Shown: in pieces, positions 44,757 through 53,402 of the stretch | How positions within the stretch are numbered: the stretch's first letter is position 1 | Layout of the letters: every line of letters starts with the position of its first letter | Assembly (NCBI GenBank): GCA_964019335.1 | Contig: OZ025674.1 | Coordinates: 372,001-436,000, forward strand | DNA length: 64,000 nucleotides | Direction of reading: 5' to 3' | Source of the DNA: Diplonema japonicum | Lineage: Eukaryota > Euglenozoa > Diplonemea > Diplonemida > Diplonemidae | Notes under the pieces: generated by a model | What the model saw: only the letters and a program-made list of their open reading frames with translations | Told to the model about the DNA's origin: nothing | Database searches by the model: none | Position numbers and translations under genes: made by a program

Positions 44757-45236
44757 GCTATTTATTGCCAACATTATGAGTCATTATTTTTAACACCCGT
44801 TCCCCGAATTTTTTGCACGAGGGCCCTGCGGGCGCGAGAACAGAAAAAACGGTAACGAGTGTTAAATAATGGCTCATTTGGCGGCAAGTAAGTCGTTTTA
44901 TTTCACTCTTCGTCATTTGAGTCACTCACTCTTCACTGTTTTCACTGCTGTTTTTTTTTTCACGGGCTAGCTTATCTTTTTGGGGATTTCCCTAAGGCAA
45001 TCCGGGGTAGCTATTTCGCCGTGGCATTTAAAGGGAAAGTAAAGGCCTCAGATGGCTAAAAAGTTTTGTCAAGGGGTTGGGTACATTTTTTAAGTAACAA
45101 GACCCCCTTTTTTTTTTCACTCTGAAGCGCCATTTTCAAATCTCCTAATTTAACTGGTTAAATTATGGGCGAGAAGCGTTATATTATGAGGAGCCCCCTA
45201 GTGAAGAAAATGACGAAGAGTGAAATAGAGAGTTTT
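44757..45236. mobile_element. nested inverted-repeat element
   Basis: The inner pair is at 44761-44796 and 44859-44893 (ATTGCCAACATTATGAGTCA versus TGGCTCATTTGGCGGCAA). The outer pair is TTTCACTCTTCGTCATTT at 44901-44918 against its inverse at 45208-45226 (AATGACGAAGAGTGAAAT). No coding sequence; it is probably a MITE-like element or two overlapping ones. Confidence 0.5.
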
Positions 45237-45243
45237 TTTTTTT

Positions 45244-45342
45244 GCTGGAACAAGTAAACAAATTTTTGAAAAGAATTGTTATTGCAAAAAAGAGTAGAGG
45301 CAGCTTGTACTGTAGGTGAAAACGGCTTGCACAAACAATCAG
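45244..45342 (+). repeat. R2 dispersed repeat
   Basis: Begins GCTGGAACAAGTAAACAAAT at a T run and is nearly identical to 37211-37320 apart from a short deletion. Confidence 0.8.
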
Positions 45343-45348
45343 CCGACT

Positions 45349-45383
<35 letters not shown>

Positions 45384-45493
45384 TTTTTTATCACCTGTTG
45401 TGCAGAAGGTCATCAAAAAAAAAAGGAAACTGTCGGAAAAATATCGACGCTGAAGGTTCTTTTTTTTTTTTTTTTTTTAAATATTTTTTTCTG

Positions 45494-45541
45494 AGGCGGG
45501 CCGTTGCTAACCACTTCGTTCCTATCATAGTGAATTTTCTT
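45494..45541 (+). repeat. R3 dispersed repeat
   Basis: GGCGGGCCGTTGCTAACCAC and the following CTATCATAGTGAATTTTC match 15297-15345. A shortened copy is at 50148-50180. Confidence 0.8.
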
Positions 45542-45879
45542 GATGGTCTATACCGCGAAGGCACTCTGAGTCATAGTGTGGCCTTACAATGCATTCAAGT
45601 AGCTCAGCTCCTGACACGCTGTACTTCTCTCAGATTTTCTTAAAAGTCTCAGACCGCATCTCTCTTTCTGTACCGTTCTGCGCCTCATAGTCTGTTTGTC
45701 CCAGATGCGGCTTTACGCTCAAATGAAGACTCACGGCGAAAGGTCTCATGGCGTTTTTCTTTTTTTTTTTTTTTTTTTTTTCTTGGTGGACTTTCGGTCT
45801 GGTATTATGATCGATTTTTTTTTTCCCCTCCTCTTTCCCCTCCCCTCTTATTTCTTTTTTTTTTTTGATTTTTTCTAAT

Positions 45880-45896
45880 TCCCATCACATCCACAG
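45880..45896 (+). other. probable trans-splice acceptor for the carrier-like gene
   Basis: TTCCCATCACATCCACAG follows a T-rich tract and ends 26 nt before the ATG at 45923. Confidence 0.45.
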
Positions 45897-45922
45897 AGAG
45901 AAGGGAGGGGGGGAAAAAGAAA

Positions 45923-47290
45923 ATGTCAGAAAACATCAAAAGCGAACAAACCATAAGCCACAAGGATAGGTTCAAGCGGAACACGGAAAAGCTTAACACC
46001 ACCGAGAAGCAAGAGGTGACACAAGAACTATCACAGGTTGAGAATGAGAAGCCTGAAGAAGAACCAGTCCGAGAACCTGTCTCCGCTCCTAAGGGTAGAA
46101 AGTCGCTAATGCAAAGCAACGATGACGAACCAGAGGAGGAGGCTGAGATGAGCATATGGAAAGCTGCCTTAGTAAGCATAGTGGCGGTCATCATAGCAAT
46201 CGACGATGAGTGGATCTGGATCCCGGGCAGCATTTACGGTTGCTTCTACTATCTGTACAAACGCGTCAGGAACTTCGGTGAGGAGGTGCTGTCGTGCCCT
46301 CCCGAGCCCCTCATTTCTGCTACCATAGCCGCGGGAAGCGCCACTGTTATATCACCCTCTATGGCACAGGTTACAAAGTCGCTTCTCGGTCAGCATGCGA
46401 AAGGCATCCGCACCACCGCGAAGGCTATGTTCTTATCACCTGGTGGTATTGTGTCCCCTTTTACATGGGGTCTCAGAATGACGTTCTTCACGTACTTCCT
46501 CCGCCATGCTATCGAGGACACGCACCAAGTGGAAGACGGATGGTACCACAGAACATCAAGCTTGCTTGCAGGTGGTGCTGTCGCAGAGATGGGCGCCAGG
46601 ACGATAGTTGCTCCGGCTGCAAAAATCGTCGATCAGACCAGGAAAACAGGCGAATCCCCATGGGCAGCATGCCGGTCGATATTTAAAGGAAAAGGCAGCA
46701 TTGGGTTCTGGCACGGGATGGCGCCTTACAGGGTGGAGGTCCCTCATATGGCGTTGTTACTGACCACGTACTCCATGCTGCGGGGGCAGGCTGCGAAACA
46801 CTTCACACATCAGAAAAACGAAACGTTCTCAGATGTTGTGTATCACATCCCAGTCGACTTGGTATGTGGGGGTGTGGCAGGGGCTGTTGCGCACACTGCT
46901 ACGCACGCCTGGCGTTGCTCCACAGAGGCTTCAAGGGGGAACGAGTCGCATTTTTCGCGTAGTTCTGTTCTCTCGACCTGTCCCTTGGTGGCCCGCCACT
47001 CTTCGATCCCTCTCATGCAGGCTCTTGCGTTGCGTGTTCCGCACACTGCTCTCATTTTCGGTATTTACGGGACTGTGCTTTCCTCCATTTCGTCGAAGTT
47101 CCCGCATGCTGGGACTACAGGATGGGGGGAGCATGACGTGCAGCGTGCGACGCAATATGGTGGAGGCATGCGGAACACGAAGGAGGAGGAACAGTCTTTC
47201 TGGGCATTCTTCGGGGTGCGTATCTCACAGCAGCAGACTTATGATGCGCATAGGTATAAGTCGAACAAGAACGACAAGACGGAAAACTAG
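45923..47290 (+). CDS. divergent mitochondrial-carrier-like membrane protein
   Basis: 455 residues. The first 75 are charged and rich in Glu and Lys. A hydrophobic segment (VSIVAVIIAI, about 83-92) is followed by a region with the layout of mitochondrial carrier repeats: small-residue-rich helices (LAGGAVAEMGARTIVAPAAKIV; VCGGVAGAVAHTATHAW) and GFWHGMAPYRVEVPHMALLL, which resembles the GFYRGLxPxLLRVxP block of SLC25 carriers. The canonical PxDxxKxR motifs are not well preserved, so the transported substrate and even membership need a profile search. ATG at 45923 follows the acceptor at 45896 by 26 nt. No intron is evident. The last 60 residues are hydrophilic. Confidence 0.6.
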   Translation: MSENIKSEQTISHKDRFKRNTEKLNTTEKQEVTQELSQVENEKPEEEPVREPVSAPKGRKSLMQSNDDEPEEEAEMSIWKAALVSIVAVIIAIDDEWIWIPGSIYGCFYYLYKRVRNFGEEVLSCPPEPLISATIAAGSATVISPSMAQVTKSLLGQHAKGIRTTAKAMFLSPGGIVSPFTWGLRMTFFTYFLRHAIEDTHQVEDGWYHRTSSLLAGGAVAEMGARTIVAPAAKIVDQTRKTGESPWAACRSIFKGKGSIGFWHGMAPYRVEVPHMALLLTTYSMLRGQAAKHFTHQKNETFSDVVYHIPVDLVCGGVAGAVAHTATHAWRCSTEASRGNESHFSRSSVLSTCPLVARHSSIPLMQALALRVPHTALIFGIYGTVLSSISSKFPHAGTTGWGEHDVQRATQYGGGMRNTKEEEQSFWAFFGVRISQQQTYDAHRYKSNKNDKTEN

Positions 47291-47334
47291 GTTTTTTTTT
47301 TTTTTTTCTCTCTTTTTTTTCTTCTTTTTTTCTT

Positions 47335-47518
47335 GTGGTCGGGAAAAGTACTCTCCATACCCGCTAGTGGGAGCCAATGAAGGGTGCTACTTGCCTGAAG
47401 AGATCAGCACTTGGAGGAGTCGCAAGATTAGGTCGAAACTGAGAGATACCTACTGACCATACCCCCTCCCTTTTTAGGGCATGCGGCCTTCGCTTTAGGG
47501 TTTGCATGTTAATTTGAG
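47335..47518 (+). repeat. S1 structured element, copy A
   Basis: Begins GTGGTCGGGAAAAGTACTCT after a T run and ends GCATGTTAATTTGAG before another. It can form the same nested helices as copy B, although the core reads CTGAAGA in place of CTGATGA and the outer helix is shorter. It is probably a SINE-like or non-coding RNA-derived unit. Confidence 0.6.
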
Positions 47519-47539
47519 TTTCTTTTTTTTTTTTTTTCA

Positions 47540-47579
47540 GTCCACGGTAGGCACCAGCGCACCGCAAAAATAGATCGAG
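47540..47579 (+). mobile_element. LINE-C 3' tail fragment
   Basis: GTCCACGGTAGGCACC and GCGCACCGCAAAAATAGATC match the last about 45 bases of LINE-C, lying between two T runs and between S1 copies A and B. Confidence 0.8.
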
Positions 47580-47602
47580 GTTCTTTTTTTTTTTTTTTTT
47601 TT

Positions 47603-47795
47603 GTGGTCGGGAAAAGTACTCTCCAACCTGCTGGGACACTAGTATGAGCCATTGAAGGGTGCCTCTCGCCTGATGAGGTCAGCACCTGGAGGGGTCGCGA
47701 GATTGACCGAAACTGAGAGATACCTAGTACTGACCATACCTTCCCTTTTTCGGGCATGCGGCTTTCGTCTCAGGGAGCTTGCATGTTAATTTGAA
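47603..47795 (+). repeat. S1 structured element, copy B
   Basis: Potential helices: 47605-47608 with 47732-47735, 47615-47620 with 47726-47731 (AGTACT/AGTACT), 47658-47667 with 47715-47724, and 47677-47682 with 47703-47708. The last stem is bordered by CTGATGA (47670-47676) and GAAAC (47709-47713), the two conserved strands of a hammerhead core. A cleavage site with a third stem is not visible. Confidence 0.55.
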
Positions 47796-48154
47796 TTTTT
47801 TTTTTTCATTCCGTTCCCCTTGAAGAGTTGCTGCTCTCGTTACTTTGTGGTCACCTTTTTTTGTTTTTCCGATTTTCTTCCCCCCCCCCCCCCCGGCAAG
47901 TCGCGGAATGCAGAAGAAGCTACACCTTGGCCGTGGTGTCCTCTGTATCTCAAGTAGACAGTTCTTACCAACATTGGACTCCTGTATTTTACCCCCCCCC
48001 CCCCATCCCTTTTTTTCTTTCGTTCAACATTTTTTTCAAGAATTTTTTAAAAAAAAAAAACACGAAACAAAAAAAAGAAAAAGTGTAAAAAAAAAAAATA
48101 TATATATATACCGTATCAATACTACTCTCCCCCCCCCCCCCTTTGTTGTCAAAC

Positions 48155-48166
48155 CATCTCTTGCAG
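48155..48166 (+). other. probable trans-splice acceptor for the HGPRT gene
   Basis: A C/T-rich tract ends CATCTCTTGCAG, 43 nt before the ATG at 48209. An A run lies between the acceptor and the start codon. Confidence 0.45.
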
Positions 48167-48208
48167 GTTCAGACAGACTTCTCCGTTACAGGCAAAAAAA
48201 AAAAAAAA

Positions 48209-48808
48209 ATGTCGGTTACACAACAGCATCATTGGGCGAATGTGACGGAGGAGACACTGGTGACAGAGGAGCAGATTAAAAAGAGGCTCGGGGAGCTTGC
48301 CGACGACATGGTGGATGACTACTCCAAGATAATGAAGGAGGGTGAGGAGCTGCTCATCATCTGTATTCTGAAAGGGAGCTACATCCTGACTGCCGACCTC
48401 GCCAGAGAGCTGAGCAAAAGGGGCATTTCCTGCAAGATAGACTTCATGTGTGTGAGTAGTTACGGTTCAAACACAGAAAGCAGCGGGGAAGTTCGGGTTC
48501 TACTTGACCTGAGGCAGCCCATGAAGAACCAGCACGTACTCATTGTTGAAGACATCTGTGAATCAGCCCGGACTCTGTTCTTCCTCCAAAACACGTTCCA
48601 CTCCAGATCCCCTAAGTCCTTAAAGACGATCACCCTGCTTGACAAACCGTACAAGAGAAAGGCCTCTGGGGTAGTCCTTGACTATGTCGGGTTCACTATC
48701 CCTGACAAATTTGTTGTTGGTTACGGTCTTGACTACAACGAGAAATTCAGGAACCTCCAGGATATCATCTCTCTTAAAGAATCCGTGTACAGAAAAGCAA
48801 AGCTTTAG
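48209..48808 (+). CDS. HGPRT: hypoxanthine-guanine phosphoribosyltransferase homologue
   Basis: This 199-residue purine salvage enzyme would convert hypoxanthine or guanine plus PRPP to IMP or GMP. It shows LKGSYILTADLAREL (PRPP loop I, about 53-67), FMCVSSYGSNTESSG (flexible catalytic loop, about 79-93), LLDLRQPMKNQHVLIVEDIC (about 99-118), and TLLDKPYKRK plus FVVGYGLDYNEKFRNL (purine binding and C-terminal block). The sequence is closest in feel to kinetoplastid HGPRT, which uses a D-[ST]-A signature. Here the PRPP motif reads EDICESARTL, with Glu in place of the usual second Asp, which normally acts as the general base. ATG at 48209 follows an A run. The C-terminus (KAKL) is not an obvious SKL-type glycosomal signal. 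Confidence 0.9.
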   Translation: MSVTQQHHWANVTEETLVTEEQIKKRLGELADDMVDDYSKIMKEGEELLIICILKGSYILTADLARELSKRGISCKIDFMCVSSYGSNTESSGEVRVLLDLRQPMKNQHVLIVEDICESARTLFFLQNTFHSRSPKSLKTITLLDKPYKRKASGVVLDYVGFTIPDKFVVGYGLDYNEKFRNLQDIISLKESVYRKAKL

Positions 48809-48989
48809 GGGAAGAAGAAAAAAAAAAAGAAGTTTTTAAAGAAAAAATCATCACCCCCCCCCTTTTTTTTTCCACACACCCGCCAGAGAGAGAAATAATG
48901 AAGATGAAAATAGGATGGGGAGGACTGAGATGAAAAAAAAAAAAAAAAAAAAAAGTGAGAGAAAAAAAAAAAAGAATCATGTTGAGTGT

Positions 48990-49027
<38 letters not shown>

Positions 49028-49033
49028 GAACAA
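48809..49033. other. intergenic DNA with start of R2
   Basis: A and T runs after the HGPRT stop. R2 begins at 49024 (GCTGGAACAAG) and is soon interrupted by the inverted-repeat element. Confidence 0.6.
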
Positions 49034-50051
49034 GAAAAACAATATGAGCTCGTCCGAAAAAAAATGTCAACACTTTTTTGGGCACCTCCGAAAATTTCTT
49101 GTTTTGATTATTTGAGCAAAAAAAAGGGCAGCATGCAACCATAGGAAGATGACATACATGGTGTACATGACGCCGTTCTTTCAATTGCGATGCTTGTTTT
49201 GCCATGAGGGTGGCAGGCTTTGCAACCGGCTGCCCGGGAAGCGAAAAACAGAGGTCAGAAAAACGACGAAAAATGTTTAAAATGCAGTTTAAAAGCTTGA
49301 AATGCAGCACCTAGGGTGCATAAAAGTGGTGAACACACACCTTTGTGACCCCTGGGTACAACCCAGGGTCGGGTTACTGTTAAAAGTACTTAGCGAAAAA
49401 TATATGGCGTTGCATAGCCCCCCAAAAACCGGGTTTTTTAGCCCTATTTTTTGCTTTTTCGAGGGGTTCCTAAGGGAATTGGCCTAAAAGGCCCATTTTC
49501 CTGAAAACCCAATTCTTAACACTTGTCTGCTCAACATCGGTATCTTTGGGGCCATACATGCATTCTCTACCCATCTGCTGAGGTTTGTCATTTTTTTTCT
49601 TACTCATGACAAATTAAAGGTTGAGAAGTTTGCTTTTAAAGGGCCCTTAAGGGATTTTAGCCTAATATGGGCATGTAGCCTAAAATAGGCCAAAATGGCA
49701 GTATTTTCCCCACCCCATTTTAATGGTGATAAAGAGCCCAAACCACCCAAAATGACCCCTTAAGTTTCACAGATTTCCCATCTGCGACCATTTCTTCTCG
49801 CTTTTCATTGAAGAAAGCAAAAAAAGAATATGGAGCCTGGGTCATTTACAATTTCCGGATGCCAATGCACGCGCGTTTTAAAAATGAAACAAACGGCGCG
49901 CATTGTGACCTATATGGTGAACACACTTAGACCGCAATTCTGCACACAAAGTGGTGTCGGACTACTTTTGTACTTAGAAATTTACTGAGGATTTTCTGTT
50001 GCAAAAGAGGGTCATTTGTTGACATTTTTTTCCGGACTAGCTCATATATTG
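49034..50051. mobile_element. 1-kb terminal-inverted-repeat element in R2
   Basis: The left end (CAATATGAGCTCGTCCGAAA, then AATGTCAACA at 49040-49072) is matched inverted at 50018-50051 (TGTTGACATTTTTTTCCGGA, then CTAGCTCATATATTG). The interior is balanced, almost free of homopolymers and without a long frame, which sets it apart from its surroundings. R2 sequence is found on both sides (49024-49033 and 50052-50138), so the element seems inserted in an R2 copy. It is a non-autonomous DNA transposon candidate. An R3 piece follows at 50148-50180. Confidence 0.7.
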
Positions 50052-50180
50052 ATAATGAATTGTTATTGCTAAAAAGAGCAGTGGTAGCATTGTTGGGCTT
50101 ATCCTTCTACAGGTTAACCCCCGGCTGTGCACAAACAATTTTTTTTTGGTGGGCCGTTGCTAACCTATCATAGTTGATTT

Positions 50181-50775
50181 TTTTTTTTTTTCCCAACCCC
50201 GTCCTTCCCACCTTTTTCCATCTCTTTTTCTTTTTCGCGAAAAAATAAGAAAAACACAATATGAGCCCTTTTTATTTTTTATTTTATTTTTTATTTTCCG
50301 AGCAGACTAGAAGAGAGGGGAGGTGCAATTTTTTTAAAAAAAAAAAGAAAGAAAATGAATAAGGGCTGCAAGGTCACAAAAGCGGATGTGAAAGTAAGTA
50401 AAATAGCATTTACCCCCCCCTTTTTTTTGAACATTTTGTCATGAATAGCTAAGTTGTAAAGGAAAGAAAATAAAAACTTATTTATTCAGTTCGAGATCCA
50501 CGCACATACAAAAGGAAAAGATGGGGGGGGAGTAAGAAAAAGAAAATAGAGAGGGGGTAAAAAAAAGATTTTTTTTTCCCCCCTTTCCCTCTTTTTTTTT
50601 TTCCCCTTCCCTCCCCCCGCTTCTCCTTTCTCTAAACGCAAAATACTACGTAATTCCCCCAATTTTTTTTTCTTTTTTTTTCCTTTTTTTTTTTTTTTTT
50701 CTTACCCTTTTTTTTCCTCCCCTTTCCCCACCCCTATTATTATCTTTTTTTTTTTCCCCCAATTTTTTTTTTTTT
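50181..50775. other. intergenic homopolymer-rich DNA
   Basis: T, C, A and G runs with short mixed sequence; no gene. Confidence 0.6.
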
Positions 50776-51068
50776 GCTGGAGCTGGCCATAGACTTTAGG
50801 GACTCTCGCCTTGTGAGGAGGATGAGGACATCTAGGAGAGCGCGCGTGTAATAGGCCGGGTGATAGCGTCGCCAGAACGCATCCACACCAGTAAGCGTTT
50901 AGCGTCCCTCATTCCAGCTGCGTCAGTAAGTTTTGTCCACTCCCTACGCACGTTGGGTTACTACAACAGCTCCATAAGGGGCTACTCTTCTAGACCGGTA
51001 TTCGCCTCCCCGGCGGTTGAGGGTTGCCGAAGGCCACACCACAGCAGAAAAGTTCGATCCACACACCG
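50776..51068 (+). mobile_element. LINE-A fragment (ORF2 C-terminus)
   Basis: Begins after a T run and matches LINE-A at about 9397-9780 with internal deletions (GTTGGGTTACTACAACAGCT; ACACCACAGCAGAAA). It lies just upstream of the gene starting at 51142. Confidence 0.85.
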
Positions 51069-51110
51069 CTTTTTTTTCCAAAAAAAAAAAAAAATAGTTT
51101 TTATAAAACA

Positions 51111-51141
<31 letters not shown>

Positions 51142-51144
<3 letters not shown>

Positions 51145-52392
51145 TTGGCATCCCTCACATTATTCGCAGCATCGTTGTCAACGTTGCAAACATGCGAGTC
51201 AAACAGTGTTCTTAACAACGTGGCGGTTCAAGAAGAACAGCGTGTGGTTTCTGAAGCGTATGACGGCTTCCACGGGAGGCTGAAGGGGGTTAACAGGGAA
51301 CAGCTTCCGGATGTAGTCATGGAAGAAGAGTTCAACCCGGAAAGCGGCGAAGGAACCCTGTTCAAGCTGTCATCAATAGACACCCTCGAAGAGGTCGAAG
51401 AGGACAAACGAGGCGAAAGGGAGTACATCGACAACGACACCACCGCCGTGAAGAAGAATTTCATGGAAATATTCGAAAAATACCGTTCCACAACGGAAAA
51501 TCATGCTGGTATGCGAGAGTTCCGCGCTTCTATCTTAGGAAGTGGAGATTTAACAGGGATCCCGCTCGACATCATGAAAGACTTCACAGAAGTTGATTTG
51601 TATGACGCCGCTCCGTCCGCAACATATAAAGCCCTCAGAAAATTTCCAGAACTCTCATCAACAGCATCTGTGATCCGGGAGGATATCACCGGGCTGCTTC
51701 CGTCTTTTAGATGGAAATGCGAGTATTTATTTGGCATTGTTGACACTCCTAAACAAGCTTTCAGCCTACTCCGGAAGTACATCGATTCAGATAGATTCTA
51801 CCCGAAACACCTTGGTTATGATGTAGGGTATAATTCATCGCTTCGTTCACTTTCGACTTCCGATGTTATCGTGGTGAACACTTTGTTCCATGAGCTTGGT
51901 GATGGGTTTGTCAGGCACTTATCGACTGAGATGCGTCGTTTAAAGCAAGAAGCATGGCCTGGAATGGAAAGCCCGGTTGCTGGTTTAGGTGGGTCCGTAT
52001 CTACACTGTCCGCTAAGCTTCGATCAAAGCTTGTCGATCGTATTAAATACAAGATTTCTTTAAACCCAAACCGGGTCTTACTGATTCTTTTAACCCTCGA
52101 CCGTAGCACGAGGTACTCCGTCCACCCTGTAACAGGTGCCTTGCAGTTTCCTCATATTCTCAGAAAAGGGAATTCTGAGCGGAATGTGATCCAGGCTTTT
52201 AATACGTCAGAGGCTGTGACTTTGCATGATTCATCTGCAACAATGGTGTCCTACAGGGTGAAGGAAGGGGAGCGCTTGTACGCTGTAGAAGAGACCGTGC
52301 GAGCTACCGCTTTTACATACCACAACGAGTTTAACATGGAGCAATGGTTGGAATCTCTGAGGTCCGGGAACGCTGCGATGTGGGCGGGGTAA
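51142..52392 (+). CDS. secreted or organellar protein with methyltransferase-like fold, function unknown
   Basis: 416 residues. ATG follows an A run. The first about 20 residues (MLASLTLFAASLSTLQTCES) look like a signal peptide. Residues about 130-160 (ILGSGDLTGIPLDIM, then TEVDLYDAAPSA) have the shape of the SAM-binding first strand, glycine loop and acidic second strand of class I methyltransferases. SDVIVVNTLFHELGDGF (about 248) could be the strand-4 region, and NRVLLILLTLDRSTRYSVH strand 5. I do not recognise a specific family, so catalytic activity is an inference from the fold pattern. A LINE-A fragment ends about 75 nt upstream, so its leader or acceptor has been affected by the insertion. 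No intron is evident. Confidence 0.6.
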
Positions 52393-53359
52393 TGGAAAGC
52401 TTTACAGCTTTCAGAAAGAGAAAAGAAAAAAAAAGAGGGATGGGGGGGGGGGGGGGGGGGGGGAGATAGGATGGCAGAGACGCCCCTTTCCCCCCCCCCC
52501 CCCCCCTCTTCCCATTCAATCCGGTTTTTTTTTTTACTATTATTATTCACACGTTCAAAAAAAAAAAAAGGGTGAACGGGGTGAATCATAATTCATCAGA
52601 TTTTTTTAAAAAGCAAAAAAAAAGAAGGGAAAAAAAAAAGATTTCCTTATGCAACCACAAGCTTTTTTTTTTTTTTCCCCACCATCCATGGTAGCCTGTA
52701 TCATTAGTGGAAGTTTAAAAAAAAGAAAAGAAAAAGAGAATGTAAAAGGGTTTCCATCCTTTTTTAAAAAGAGTAAAAGAGATTCTTTTTTTCTACCCCC
52801 CCCTTTCTTCTTCCCCTCTCTATTCTATTGTTCGTTTCATTTCTTTCATTTTTTTTTTCATTTTTTAAGATTTGCATTCATCGTCAGTATTCCGTTCTTT
52901 TAATAGACCCAACCCACAAGAAGTACAGCCCTCACGTGGGCACTGTCCATAAGTATCGTATTTTATGAGGGAAAGAAAAAAAGAATTTAAAAAAAAAACA
53001 CAGAGATTTCTTTCTTTCAATCCTTTTTTTTTCCCCCCCATTCCTCTCCTTCCTTCCGTCCTTTTCTCATTTTTCTACCACTTTCACCCGAAGGCCTCCT
53101 TCTCGTGAACAGTGATTCTAACATTTTTTTCTTTTTTAAGCGCTAGTAACACGCAGCCCCCCCCCCCCCCCCCCCCCCCCCCCAACAAAACCCCTTCTGA
53201 CACTTATTCCTGCAACAGGCATTTAGGTGTTCCCCCCATCCCCCATCCTACACTAAAAAAAAAAAAAAAAAAGTTAATTTTCTAAATCTAATTTTTTTTA
53301 TTTTTGTTTTGTTATTTTCATTTTTAAAAAAAAAAAAAAAAAAGAAAAATACAAACCAG

Positions 53360-53399
<40 letters not shown>

Positions 53400-53402
53400 A
53401 AT
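52393..53402. other. intergenic homopolymer-rich DNA
   Basis: Runs of every base, including G (52442-52462) and C (53157-53183) runs and a long A run before the next start codon. No gene. Confidence 0.65.

Noticed and set aside
47658-47724. Complete hammerhead ribozyme
   Set aside because: The CTGATGA and GAAAC strands are present, but the flanks pair with each other and no cleavage triplet with a third stem is visible; kept only as a resemblance.
47603-47740. 5S rRNA gene in the S1 repeat
   Set aside because: AGCACTTGGAGGAGTCGC resembles the 5S box C, but the expected 5' half and box A at the right spacing are absent in both orientations.
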